A DNA stretch of 64,000 nucleotides, taken from contig NZ_JBEZFP010000002.1 of the NCBI RefSeq assembly GCF_040649515.1, positions 97,644 through 161,643 on the forward strand, written 5' to 3'. The stretch comes from Yinghuangia elevatio. Its GTDB lineage: Bacteria; Actinomycetota; Actinomycetes; Streptomycetales; Streptomycetaceae. The position numbers and the translations under genes are program-made. The notes under the pieces were generated by a model. It searched no databases. It saw only the letters and a list, made by a program, of their open reading frames with translations, and had not been told where the DNA came from. Positions 25,024 to 33,172 of this stretch are shown here, in pieces (position 1 is the stretch's first letter; every line of letters begins with the position of its first letter).

Positions 25024-25916
25024 CCGAGCTTCCCTCCGTATGGCTCAGCGGGCAGCGCGACATCGCGACTCAGCTCGCCGTTGGCGGTTACGGGCCGGCG
25101 ACCGCGCAAGACGACGCCGCGATCCCGCCGGCCATCGCGGCGCGCGCCGTCGGCCAGTACACGCGGCCCGGCGATGTCGTGTTCGACCCCGACTGCGGTG
25201 CTGGCACCGTGCTTGCCGAGGCAATGCGCGTTGGCCGCCACGCTGTCGGCGCAACGACGGATCCGCGGTGGTGGCCGATCGCTCGCGCCAACGTCACCCG
25301 GGCCAAGCGCGCAGGTGCCGCAGTCGACGGGACTGTGCTCGACGCGGGACCACACAGCCCAGGCACGGCGCAGCTCGACTTGTTCGCTGGGCGTGTCCAG
25401 CTGGTCGTGGTCAACGTACGGAACCTGGGAATCGCACGGCGTCGCCGAGGTGCCGTGCTGGTATCCGCCGCGGTATCGGAGGCGGCGGTGGCTGCGCGCC
25501 TGACGCGCCTGCTGCGCTGGTGTCGTCCGCTGCTGCGTCCCACGGGCTGCCTGGCCATCACCACCGCGCCGTATTGGTGCGGCGGCGAACTGCTGGATCT
25601 GCCCGGCGCCGTTGTCCGCGCGGGCCGCATCGCCGGTTTTCGCCAGGCCGTGTCGGTGCTGGCCTTAACCGCGGAACTCCGCACAGAGCAACTGATCGCC
25701 CACACGCCGTTGGCTCAACGTCGTGCCGCAGCCGCGCAAGCGCGTGCGACGGGAAGGCCCGTCAGCCTGACCGCGCACCGGGACGTGGTGATCTTCGCCG
25801 CGCCGCAAGCATCGGCTGATGCGCAGATGCTGCAATCGCCGTTGTCGCCCATGGACTTCGATCGCTGCGCAATTCCGTGGGATCCCATCAATAGCGGGGG
25901 CGCGCGTGCCGCGTGA
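25020..25916 (+). CDS. Degenerate DNA-methyltransferase paralog (SAM loop kept, PPY motif lost)
   Basis: 298 residues from ATG 25020. Motif I is clear (VGQYTRPGDVVFDPDCGAG), followed by AMRVGRHAVGATTDPRWWPIARANVTRAK, as in beta/gamma N6/N4 methyltransferases. Where the catalytic D/S-PP-Y should stand the sequence reads QLVVVNVRNLG, so base-flipping chemistry is unlikely. C-terminal strands (GCLAITTAPYWCGGELLDLPG) are kept. Downstream lies an intact methyltransferase. It probably binds SAM or the partner enzyme rather than methylating DNA itself, but that is inference. Confidence 0.7.
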   Translation: MTELPSVWLSGQRDIATQLAVGGYGPATAQDDAAIPPAIAARAVGQYTRPGDVVFDPDCGAGTVLAEAMRVGRHAVGATTDPRWWPIARANVTRAKRAGAAVDGTVLDAGPHSPGTAQLDLFAGRVQLVVVNVRNLGIARRRRGAVLVSAAVSEAAVAARLTRLLRWCRPLLRPTGCLAITTAPYWCGGELLDLPGAVVRAGRIAGFRQAVSVLALTAELRTEQLIAHTPLAQRRAAAAQARATGRPVSLTAHRDVVIFAAPQASADAQMLQSPLSPMDFDRCAIPWDPINSGGARAA

Positions 25917-25956
25917 GTGCCTTCGACAACCGTCCGGCCGATCCCGGGAGGCCGAT

Positions 25957-27147
25957 GTGATCACCCCGTGGTACGCCGACGACGCCGTGACGCTGTATGC
26001 GGGCGACGCGGCCTCGGTGTTGCGCACGCTTGCCCCGGCGAGCGCGGCTTGCGTGGTCACCTCACCCCCGTACTGGGGTCTGCGCGACTACGGCACCGGG
26101 CACTGGATCGGCGGGGATCCGATGTGCCAGCATCCCCACAACCGTGCCGCGGCGGACCGGTGCGGGCAATGCGGAGCCGTGCGCCAGGACGGCCAGTACG
26201 GGCGCGAGGCGAGCCCCGAGGGGTACGTCGATCACGTGCGCGAGGTGTTCCGGCAACTCGTCCGCGTCTTGGAGCCGACCGGAACCGTCTGGCTGAACCT
26301 CGGCGACTCCTACAGCGCATCCCCGCCGGGGCGAACCTCGGCGCCGATGCGTGCCAGCGGTCTGCAAGGCCGCGAAAGCGCTTTGCGCCTACGCGAGTCC
26401 GTGCGCAGAGCGCGCATCGACCGAACAGGGGCGGTGCCGCGTAAGAACCTGCTCGGGATGCCCTGGCGCACCGCGTTCGCGTTGCAAGACGACGGCTGGA
26501 TCCTGCGCAACGCCATCGTGTGGCACAAGCCGAACGCGATGCCCGAATCGGTCCGCGACCGGCTGTCGTGCCGTTACGAGATGCTCTTCCTCTTGGTCCG
26601 GCAGGAGCGCTACTTCTTCGACCTCGATCCGATCCGCGAACCCCTCGCCCGCCCCGAAGCACTCGGCAAGGGCGCGATCATCGGCGGTCGCCACAAGGGC
26701 GCCCACGCCGGAGTCGGCGCCACCGCCCGTCGCCGCGGCTCCAGTTCGTACGGCGACGCCAAGTACGACGACGATGCCGCCTTCGCGGCCGGGCTGCCGG
26801 GCACAGCGTTGCTGCCCACCGGGCGTCGGCACGACGCCACGCACGCGCGGGGCAAGAACCCCGGCGATGTATGGAGGATCAGCACCCGGCCGCTGCGCGC
26901 GGCGCACTTCGCGCCGTTTCCGGTTGATCTGCCGCTGCGGTGCATCGCCGCGGGCTGTCGGCCCGGCGGCGTGGTGCTCGACCCGTTCAGCGGGTCGGCC
27001 ACCACCGGCCTCGCCGCGCGCCAACTCGGGCACCCCTACGTGGGGATCGACCTCAACCCCGACTTCCACACCATCGGCCTGGCGCGCCTCCGGCTCACCT
27101 CCGCTGGCCGCGACGGCATCGAACCCTCACAGGAGAGGTCGGCATGA
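25957..27147 (+). CDS. Site-specific DNA methyltransferase, beta class (N4-cytosine or N6-adenine)
   Basis: 396 residues from GTG 25957, with GGGAGG 5 bases upstream. Catalytic motif IV is VVTSPPYWGLRDYG near the N-terminus and the SAM motif VLDPFSGSATTGLAARQLG is at the C-terminus, the beta-class order. Between them lie NLLGMPWRTAFALQDDGWIL and IVWHKPNAMPES, the usual family core, plus an insert with C-x-H and CxxC (MCQHPHNRAAADRCGQCGA) that looks like a zinc ribbon. TSPPYW is common in both m4C and m6A enzymes. No restriction endonuclease gene is adjacent. The target site is unknown. Confidence 0.93.
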   Translation: MITPWYADDAVTLYAGDAASVLRTLAPASAACVVTSPPYWGLRDYGTGHWIGGDPMCQHPHNRAAADRCGQCGAVRQDGQYGREASPEGYVDHVREVFRQLVRVLEPTGTVWLNLGDSYSASPPGRTSAPMRASGLQGRESALRLRESVRRARIDRTGAVPRKNLLGMPWRTAFALQDDGWILRNAIVWHKPNAMPESVRDRLSCRYEMLFLLVRQERYFFDLDPIREPLARPEALGKGAIIGGRHKGAHAGVGATARRRGSSSYGDAKYDDDAAFAAGLPGTALLPTGRRHDATHARGKNPGDVWRISTRPLRAAHFAPFPVDLPLRCIAAGCRPGGVVLDPFSGSATTGLAARQLGHPYVGIDLNPDFHTIGLARLRLTSAGRDGIEPSQERSA

Positions 27148-28295
27148 CGCGGCGGGCGCAGCGCGGACCCCACGAGCATGGCATCGCCTCGCCTCGTCTC
27201 TCGATGGACGAACACGCGTCGGCAAGCCCCTACGTCTGGCACCGAACGGCCGACGTCACCTTGTGCGTCGGCGACGCGCACGACGTTCTGGCTTCGCTCC
27301 CGGACGTGTCCGTCGACTGCGTGGTCACCTCCCCGCCGTACTGGCGGTTGCGCGACTACGGCACCGGCCGCTGGAGCGGCGGGGAACCAGGTTGCCTCCA
27401 CCCCCACGCCGCGGTGGGGATGGCGACGACGGGCACCTGCGTCGACTGCGGTGCGGGCTGGGACGACGTTCAACTGGGCCGCGAACCCACCGCCGCCGAG
27501 TACATCGACCGCCTGCGCACGGTGTTCGCCGATCTGGCCCGCGTGCTCGTCCCCACCGGCACCGTCTGGCTGAACCTCGGCGACAGCTATGCCGCCAACA
27601 GCGACGGCTACCGCTGCGGACGCCCTGGCCATCCAGGACAACCGAACTACCGCCCGCGCGCGGATCGTTCGGACAAGAACCTGCTCGGGATGCCCTGGCG
27701 CACGGCGTTCGCGCTGCAAGACGACGGCTGGATTCTGCGCAACGCCGTCGTGTGGCACAAGCCCCACGCCGTGCCGACGCCAGCGCGCGACCGCCTCGCC
27801 TGCCACCACGAGATGCTGTTCCTCCTCGTCCGGCAGGAGCGCTACTACTTCGACCTCGACCCGATCCGCCAGCCGTACACCGGCGACCGCGCGCTCAGCC
27901 GACGAGCGCACCGCGGCGGCACCAAACCGACCACCGCCACAGGCACATGGCCACTGCGCGGGCTGGACTCGACCGGTCCTACCCGCGTTCCCGGTCGCAA
28001 CCCCGGCGATGTTTGGACGCTTCCCACCGGCGCGCCCCACGGCGGCCGCCCGGTGAGTTTCCCCTTGGAGTTGCCGGTGCGGTGCATCGCCGCCGGATGC
28101 CCGCCCGGCGGCTTGGTGCTCGACCCGTTCTGCGGTGCCTCCACCACCGGACTGGCCGCCCGCCAGTTGGGCCGAAGATACCTGGGGATCGACCTGAACC
28201 CCGACTTCCACGGCATCGCGCTCGCGCACCTGGGCCTGAGCAAGAACGCATCCGAGCCCTCGACGGAAGACCCCTCGCACCGCGGGCCTCCGTGA
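27144..28295 (+). CDS. Second beta-class site-specific DNA methyltransferase
   Basis: 383 residues from ATG 27144 (ATGA overlap, AGGAGAGG upstream). It is a clear paralog of the preceding enzyme: VVTSPPYWRLRDYG, WLNLGDSYAANSDGY, NLLGMPWRTAFALQDDGWIL, VWHKPHAVPTPARDRL, and motif I LVLDPFCGASTTGLAARQLG. It keeps the Cys-rich insert (GCLHPHAAVGMATTGTCVDC). The central segments differ, especially between the Cys insert and the NLLGMPW motif, so the two enzymes may recognise different sites. It ends the four-gene cassette. Confidence 0.93.
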   Translation: MTRRAQRGPHEHGIASPRLSMDEHASASPYVWHRTADVTLCVGDAHDVLASLPDVSVDCVVTSPPYWRLRDYGTGRWSGGEPGCLHPHAAVGMATTGTCVDCGAGWDDVQLGREPTAAEYIDRLRTVFADLARVLVPTGTVWLNLGDSYAANSDGYRCGRPGHPGQPNYRPRADRSDKNLLGMPWRTAFALQDDGWILRNAVVWHKPHAVPTPARDRLACHHEMLFLLVRQERYYFDLDPIRQPYTGDRALSRRAHRGGTKPTTATGTWPLRGLDSTGPTRVPGRNPGDVWTLPTGAPHGGRPVSFPLELPVRCIAAGCPPGGLVLDPFCGASTTGLAARQLGRRYLGIDLNPDFHGIALAHLGLSKNASEPSTEDPSHRGPP

Positions 28296-28538
28296 CCGTT
28301 GCCCTGAGCAAGGATCCGTCCCGGCCACGCGTCTCGGGCGTCTTTGGGCCCGTCGTCACCAAGACTCCCAAACCGCTTGAATTCGGGCCCGAGCTGGCTA
28401 AACTCGCAGCTCCAGCATCACGTTGACGTTGTTTGACCAGCTGTTTTCCGCGGTCGTGCGTGCTGAGTCAGGAAGATCCTGGCCTCGTCCCGTCGGCACG
28501 ACTGGACCGCATGTTCTCCGCGCACTGGAGGCAGCGCT

Positions 28539-28784
28539 ATGGCGAACCCACCCCCAGAGCCGAAGGCGCACCTGATAGCGGCGGCTCCCGAGCAGACGCC
28601 CGCGGCGGCTGCGGAGGAGCGAGCTGTCGATCCGGATCGATCCCTTGAGTTCGTCTTCGAGATTCGGATCGCGGAGGGAGCGGACGGTGCGCGATTGCGG
28701 GTCGAACAGGCCCAAGTCTTACGGGAGGTGATGCAGTGGGTAGCCCGGAGGCAATCCGACAGTGGGCAGGGCAACGCCGCGTAG
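28539..28784 (+). CDS. Small acidic protein upstream of the serine recombinase
   Basis: 81 residues from ATG 28539, with GGAGG 8 bases upstream. The N-terminus is Pro/Ala-rich. The remainder is acidic with one likely helix (VEQAQVLREVMQWVARRQS). The end overlaps the recombinase start by 49 bases, so the two are co-transcribed. A small gene coupled to an integrase can encode a directionality factor, but these have no common signature and I see none here. No family recognised. The 243 bases before it show no gene. Confidence 0.6.
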   Translation: MANPPPEPKAHLIAAAPEQTPAAAAEERAVDPDRSLEFVFEIRIAEGADGARLRVEQAQVLREVMQWVARRQSDSGQGNAA

Positions 28785-30874
28785 CACAGGCCCGAACAGA
28801 CGGGGCGCGAGGCGGTGGGGCGGGGTCGGGCGGTGTACTTCGGGTGTCGTTCGCGGGCCGGACGTCGACCGACGACCTGCAAGACCCCACGCTGTCGCTG
28901 CCTCGTCAGCTCCGGAACTGCCAGAACGTGCTGCCCGAACACGCGGTGATTGCCGCGCACTTCTATGACGTGGAGTCGGGGCGTCAGGATCTGGCGGCTC
29001 GAGGCCGAGGCCACGCCCACGAGCAGTTTGTGATCCCGATCCCACGGGACGGCGGGATCCAGGACCTGCTGGAGGAAGCGGCCCGGCCCGACCGGAGGTT
29101 CGATGCGGTCATCTGCGAATCGATCGAGAGGATCGCCCGCCGTACGTACATCGGCACCGCCATCGAGCACCAACTGGAAGTGGCCGGCGTCCTGCTGTTG
29201 GCCGCGGACGAGCCGTTCCGTCTGGAGCAGGACGGACGCAGGACGAAGAAGGCCACTCAAGTCCTGACGCGCCGCCTCAAGCAGGGCGTCGCCGAGTGGT
29301 ACGTGATCGAACTGCTGGAGAAGAGCTGGGACGGCTTCGCGGTCCACACCGAGCACGGCTACAACATCGGCAAGCCCTGCTACGGCTACCGCGCCAACCC
29401 CATCCCGCACCCGGTGCCCGCGAAGCGCGCCAAGGGCGTGAAGAAGACCCTGCTGGTCGTCGACCCGGTCGAAGGCGCGGTGGTGCGCAAAGTGTTCCGC
29501 TGGCGGGTCGTCGAGCATCTGAGCTACCAGGCGATCGCCGACCGGCTGAACCAGGACCTGACCGCGCATCCGCCGCCGACCCCGGTCGAGCCCGAACGGG
29601 CGGCCGGCTGCTGGACGTTCTCCAACGTCCGGGAGATCCTCTCCAACCCGAAGCACACCGGGCACATGGTCTGGAACCGCCGCGCCCGCAAAGGCGCCGT
29701 CAAGAACCGCATGAACCCCGTCGAGGCCTGGGTCTGGTCGCCCGAACCCAGCCACGAAGCCCTCGTCGACCTGGAGACGTTCGTGCTCGCGCAGCAGGTG
29801 GCCGCCCGACGCGAGCGCTCCCGCACCGCCGCCGGCCCGAACCGGCATCCCGCGACGAAGCGCACCTACCCGCTGCGCAGTTACCTCTTCTGCACCCTGT
29901 GCGGCCGGCGCTTCTACGGCAAGACGCCCCACAACACGCCGTACTACGTCTGCGCGCCCAAGAAGGGCTACGAGGGAGCCGGGCACACCAACATGATCTT
30001 CGTCCGCGAAGACAGCCTGCTGGACGGACTCAACGACTTCCTCGCCAGGAACGTCTTCGGCGCATACCGCCGCAACGTCCTCGCCGCGGACCAGCGCGGA
30101 CTCGCCGAAGCCGAGCGCCAAGCGCGTCAGGAACGGCTGGACCTGCTGCGCCGGAGCATCCGCGACGTCGAGGCCAAGCGGAAGCGCCTGATGAGGAGCC
30201 TGGAGCTCGCCGAAGACGTCGATGCGGAGATGATCCAGGAGATCAACGAGCGCCGAGCCGAGCTGAAGGCCCGCCAGACGGACCTGGAGCGCGAGCTGAG
30301 GGTGGCCGAAGACGAGATCCACCAGGCGCCGAACCCAGAGCTGCTGGACCGCCTGCCCGTGGGGCCGGTGGATCTGGAGGGCATGCCCGACGACCTGTCG
30401 CGCCGGCTCTTCGAAGCCCTACGCCTGGAGATCCACTACGACCGCACCACCGACACGGCCCTATGCCGGATCACGCTGACCGCGGAGACCGTGGACGCGG
30501 TGGCCCGAGAGACATACAAAAGCGTCGCCGAAGAGGCGCTGACCAGCGATCACGGGGATCAGGAGGGGAGCGAGATGCCCCACAAGCGCAATACTGCGAA
30601 TGCGACCTTTTGTATCGTGCCCCTGGCAGGATTCGAACCTGCGCACACGGCTCCGGAGGCCGTTGCTCTATCCCCTGAGCTACAGGGGCTCGATGTGCGA
30701 GAACACTACCAGTTTGATCGGGGTGGGTGCGCCGGGGTTTTGGTGGGTGGGGGGCGGGGGTGGGGGCGTGTGGGTTCGGGGTGGGGGAGTGGGTGGGGGC
30801 GTGGGGGTTCAAGGGGGGTTAAAGGCGGGGTGGGAAGTGGGGTTTTGGCGCGGGGCGGTGGGGTGGGCGCTTAG
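28736..30874 (+). CDS. Large serine recombinase (integrase of the element)
   Basis: Start GTG 28736 is preceded by GGAGGTGAT at good spacing. The N-terminal resolvase domain has the nucleophile Ser44 in GRTSTDDLQDPTLSLPRQLR and the catalytic ESIERIARR segment. A Recombinase domain follows, then a zinc-ribbon region (CTLC at 386-389, YYVC at 406) and a long charged coiled coil (about 460-560). The natural end of the family is near residue 600. Here the frame continues through the attachment site, the antisense of tRNA-Arg (residues about 628-651) and a Gly-rich host segment to 712, so the C-terminus probably changes on excision. It should integrate and excise the element. Confidence 0.95.
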   Translation: MGSPEAIRQWAGQRRVAQARTDGARGGGAGSGGVLRVSFAGRTSTDDLQDPTLSLPRQLRNCQNVLPEHAVIAAHFYDVESGRQDLAARGRGHAHEQFVIPIPRDGGIQDLLEEAARPDRRFDAVICESIERIARRTYIGTAIEHQLEVAGVLLLAADEPFRLEQDGRRTKKATQVLTRRLKQGVAEWYVIELLEKSWDGFAVHTEHGYNIGKPCYGYRANPIPHPVPAKRAKGVKKTLLVVDPVEGAVVRKVFRWRVVEHLSYQAIADRLNQDLTAHPPPTPVEPERAAGCWTFSNVREILSNPKHTGHMVWNRRARKGAVKNRMNPVEAWVWSPEPSHEALVDLETFVLAQQVAARRERSRTAAGPNRHPATKRTYPLRSYLFCTLCGRRFYGKTPHNTPYYVCAPKKGYEGAGHTNMIFVREDSLLDGLNDFLARNVFGAYRRNVLAADQRGLAEAERQARQERLDLLRRSIRDVEAKRKRLMRSLELAEDVDAEMIQEINERRAELKARQTDLERELRVAEDEIHQAPNPELLDRLPVGPVDLEGMPDDLSRRLFEALRLEIHYDRTTDTALCRITLTAETVDAVARETYKSVAEEALTSDHGDQEGSEMPHKRNTANATFCIVPLAGFEPAHTAPEAVALSPELQGLDVREHYQFDRGGCAGVLVGGGRGWGRVGSGWGSGWGRGGSRGVKGGVGSGVLARGGGVGA
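30618..30655. other. Probable right attachment site (att) of the element
   Basis: The 3' half of tRNA-Arg, on the side facing the recombinase gene, is the natural junction between element and chromosome: everything to the left is accessory and everything to the right is core. No second copy of the tRNA 3' end was found elsewhere in the window, so the other junction should lie to the left of position 1. Exact core limits cannot be set without that copy. Confidence 0.6.
30618..30689 (-). tRNA. tRNA-Arg(CCG)
   Basis: Read on the minus strand, the acceptor arms GCCCCTG and CAGGGGC pair fully. D-arm GCTC...GAGC, anticodon stem ACGGC/GCCGT with loop CTCCGGA (anticodon CCG) and T-arm GCAGG-TTCGAAT-CCTGC are all intact. 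CCA is not encoded. It decodes CGG, a very common Arg codon in this genome. The gene remains complete after integration because the element restores its 3' end. Confidence 0.97.
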
Positions 30875-30905
30875 GGTCGTGGGGTGGGCGGTAGGCCGGG
30901 GGTGC
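30716..30905. other. Extremely G-rich spacer (plus strand) between tRNA-Arg and the response regulator
   Basis: About 190 bases with many runs of 3-6 G on the plus strand, for example GGGTGGGGGGCGGGGGTGGG, and hardly any C. The strand bias is far stronger than in neighbouring DNA. Such runs can form G-quadruplexes. No gene other than the tail of the recombinase frame is supported here. Confidence 0.75.
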
Positions 30906-31273
30906 GGGCCGGGCGGGTGCTTGTCGTGGATGACGACGAGGTGATCCGGCGGCTGATCAGCGTGAATTTGCAGATGGAGGGCTTCGAGGTCGCCACTGCG
31001 GTGGACGGTGAGGAGTGCTTGGGGAAGGTCCACGACGTGCGGCCGGACCTGGTGACTCTGGATGTGATGATGCCGCGGCTGGACGGGATCCGGACGGCGG
31101 CTCGGCTGCGGGCGGATCCGCGGACCCGGCATCTGAAGATCGTGATGATAAGTGCGTGTGCGCAGAGCGCGGACATCGCGCGGGCCCGGGAGGCCGGGGT
31201 GGACGCGTACCTGACGAAGCCGTTCGATCCGGATCAGTTGATAAGGGTTGTGCGGGGGTTGTCGTTCGGGTGA
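30884..31273 (+). CDS. Stand-alone response regulator receiver domain
   Basis: Up to 129 residues: VLVVDDDEV supplies the acidic pocket, Asp60 (VTLDVMMPRLDG) is the phosphoacceptor, and the later IVMISA and LTKPFDP supply the conserved Ser and Lys. There is no output domain, so it acts through protein contacts, like CheY or SpoOF-type proteins. Start GTG 30884 or GTG 30902 are both possible; the upstream G-rich DNA makes ribosome sites hard to judge. It lies next to argS in the chromosomal core. The cognate kinase is not here. Confidence 0.88.
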   Translation: MGGRPGVRAGRVLVVDDDEVIRRLISVNLQMEGFEVATAVDGEECLGKVHDVRPDLVTLDVMMPRLDGIRTAARLRADPRTRHLKIVMISACAQSADIARAREAGVDAYLTKPFDPDQLIRVVRGLSFG

Positions 31274-31422
31274 GACAACTCGGGTGAGGCGGCCCGTGTG
31301 AGACGACCTGGGGGGACGCCGGCCTGGGCGCGGGGCTCGTCGGGTTGGGGTGTGGACCGCCGTTCGGGGGATGGCGGGGCGGGGCTGTGGATACCGAGGG
31401 GCGTCGGGGGGACGAGGTCGCT

Positions 31423-31437
31423 TAGGCTTGGGTTCCG
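31423..31437 (+). promoter_or_regulatory. Possible -10 element of a leaderless argS transcript
   Basis: TAGGCT (31423-31428) lies 8 bases before the GTG start of argS, and no Shine-Dalgarno sequence precedes that GTG. This spacing suits transcription starting at the start codon itself. No convincing -35 was seen. Confidence 0.4.
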
Positions 31438-33104
31438 TGACCCCCGAAGAACTTTCCCAGGCTGTGTTGTCCGCGGTTCGTGCGTCTGTAGAGGCGGGCG
31501 AGCTGGATGTTGCGGTGCCCGAGCACGTGACGGTCGAGCGATCGAAGAACCGTGACCACGGGGACTATGCGACGAATGTGGCGTTGCAGCTGGCGAAGCG
31601 TGCGGGGAAGCCGCCGCGGGAGGTCGCCGCGGTTCTGGCCGCGCGCCTGACGGCTGTGGACGGGGTCGCGTCGGTGGACGTGGCCGGGCCCGGGTTCCTG
31701 AACGTGACGTTGGACGCGGCGAGCGCGGGTGCGTTGGCGCGGACGATCGTCGAGGGCGGGGCGGCGTACGGGCGGGGCGACAGCCTGCAGGGGCTGAAGA
31801 TCAACCTCGAGTTCGTGTCGGCCAACCCGACGGGGCCGATCCACATCGGCGGGGTGCGGTGGGCGGCGGTCGGCGACTCGCTGGGCCGGATCCTGCGGGC
31901 CGCGGGCGCGGATGTGAGTACGGAGTACTACATCAACGACGCCGGCGTGCAGATCGACAAGTTCGGGGCGTCGCTGATGGCGTCCGCGAACGGTCGGCCG
32001 GTGCCCGAGGACGGGTACGTCGGCGAGTACATCAACGACATCGCGGCGGAGATCGTGGCCGCGGAGCCGGATGTGCTCACCAAGCCGGAGGACGAGCAGA
32101 AGAAGGTCTTCACGGCGGTCGGGCTGCGGCTGATGGTCGCGGAGATCCAGCGGTCCATGGAGGAGTTCGGCGCGCACTTCGACGTGTGGTTCTCGGAGAA
32201 GAGCCTGCACGCGTCGGGTGCCGTGGAGAAGGCCATCGAGCGGCTGCGCGCGCAGGGGCACGTGTACGACGACGGTGGCGCGATCTGGCTGCGGACCACG
32301 GACTTCGGCGACGACAAGGACCGGGTCCTCATCAAGAGTGATGGGGAGACGACGTATTTCGCGTCGGACGCTGCCTATTACCTGGACAAGCGCGATCGGG
32401 GGAATGAGGTCTGCGTCTACATGCTGGGCGCGGACCACCACGGGTACGTCGGGCGGCTCAAGGCGATCGTGGCGTGCGCCGGTGACGATCCGGAGCACAA
32501 CATCGAGGTGCTCATCGGGCAGTTCGTGAAGATGCTGCGCGGCGGCGAAGAGGTCCGGATGAGCAAGCGGGCCGGCAACATCATCACGATCGACGACGTG
32601 GTGGAGTGGATCGGCGTCGACGCGGCGCGGTATTCGTTGGCGCGGTCGTCCACGGACTCGACGCTGACGCTCGACATCGACCTGTTGACGAGTGCGGCGC
32701 GCGAGAACCCGGTCTACTACGTGCAGTACGCCCACGCGCGCACCTGCTCGATCATGAAGAACGCGGCGGCGGCAGGGGTGGACAAGGGGTCCGCCGACCA
32801 GTTCAAGCCGGAACTGCTGAGCCACGAGCTGGAGTCGATCCTGCTCGGCGTCCTCGGCGAGTTCCCGCAGGTGGTCGCGAAATCGGCGGAGTGGCGCGAG
32901 CCGCACCACGTGGCGCGCTACCTGGAGCAACTGGCCGGGGCGTACCACCGGTTCAACGACAGCAACGACAACCGCGTGCTGCCGATCGGGGACGCCGAGA
33001 CGACGGACCTCAACCGCGCGCGGCTGTGGCTGGTCGAGGCGACCCGCACGACCATCGCGAACGGCCTTGAGCTGCTTGGGGTTTCCGCCCCTGAGAGGCT
33101 TTGA
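31437..33104 (+). CDS. argS: Arginyl-tRNA synthetase
   Basis: 555 residues. Class I signature HIGG at 136-139 within ANPTGPIHIGGVRWAAVGDS, and the KMSKS counterpart MSKRAG at about 375. The N-terminal Add1-like domain and the C-terminal DALR anticodon-binding domain (YVQYAHARTCSIMKNA onwards) are complete. GTG 31437 fits the family N-terminus; the longer upstream frame is not conserved-looking. It charges tRNA-Arg, and one of its substrates, tRNA-Arg(CCG), is encoded less than 1 kb upstream. It is followed by lysA. Confidence 0.97.
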   Translation: MTPEELSQAVLSAVRASVEAGELDVAVPEHVTVERSKNRDHGDYATNVALQLAKRAGKPPREVAAVLAARLTAVDGVASVDVAGPGFLNVTLDAASAGALARTIVEGGAAYGRGDSLQGLKINLEFVSANPTGPIHIGGVRWAAVGDSLGRILRAAGADVSTEYYINDAGVQIDKFGASLMASANGRPVPEDGYVGEYINDIAAEIVAAEPDVLTKPEDEQKKVFTAVGLRLMVAEIQRSMEEFGAHFDVWFSEKSLHASGAVEKAIERLRAQGHVYDDGGAIWLRTTDFGDDKDRVLIKSDGETTYFASDAAYYLDKRDRGNEVCVYMLGADHHGYVGRLKAIVACAGDDPEHNIEVLIGQFVKMLRGGEEVRMSKRAGNIITIDDVVEWIGVDAARYSLARSSTDSTLTLDIDLLTSAARENPVYYVQYAHARTCSIMKNAAAAGVDKGSADQFKPELLSHELESILLGVLGEFPQVVAKSAEWREPHHVARYLEQLAGAYHRFNDSNDNRVLPIGDAETTDLNRARLWLVEATRTTIANGLELLGVSAPERL

Positions 33105-33172
33105 GCGTCCACCCGCACAGGTAAGCAGCGACACCGTCCCGCACCGCGACGCCCCAGGGGAGTCTCCGCACC

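Noticed and set aside
26351..28426. 691-codon frame overlapping both DNA methyltransferases
   Set aside because: Arg/Pro/Ala-rich shadow in another frame. The intact methyltransferases explain the same DNA.
28418..30322. 634-codon minus-strand frame opposite the serine recombinase
   Set aside because: No motif; a complement of the recombinase coding sequence.
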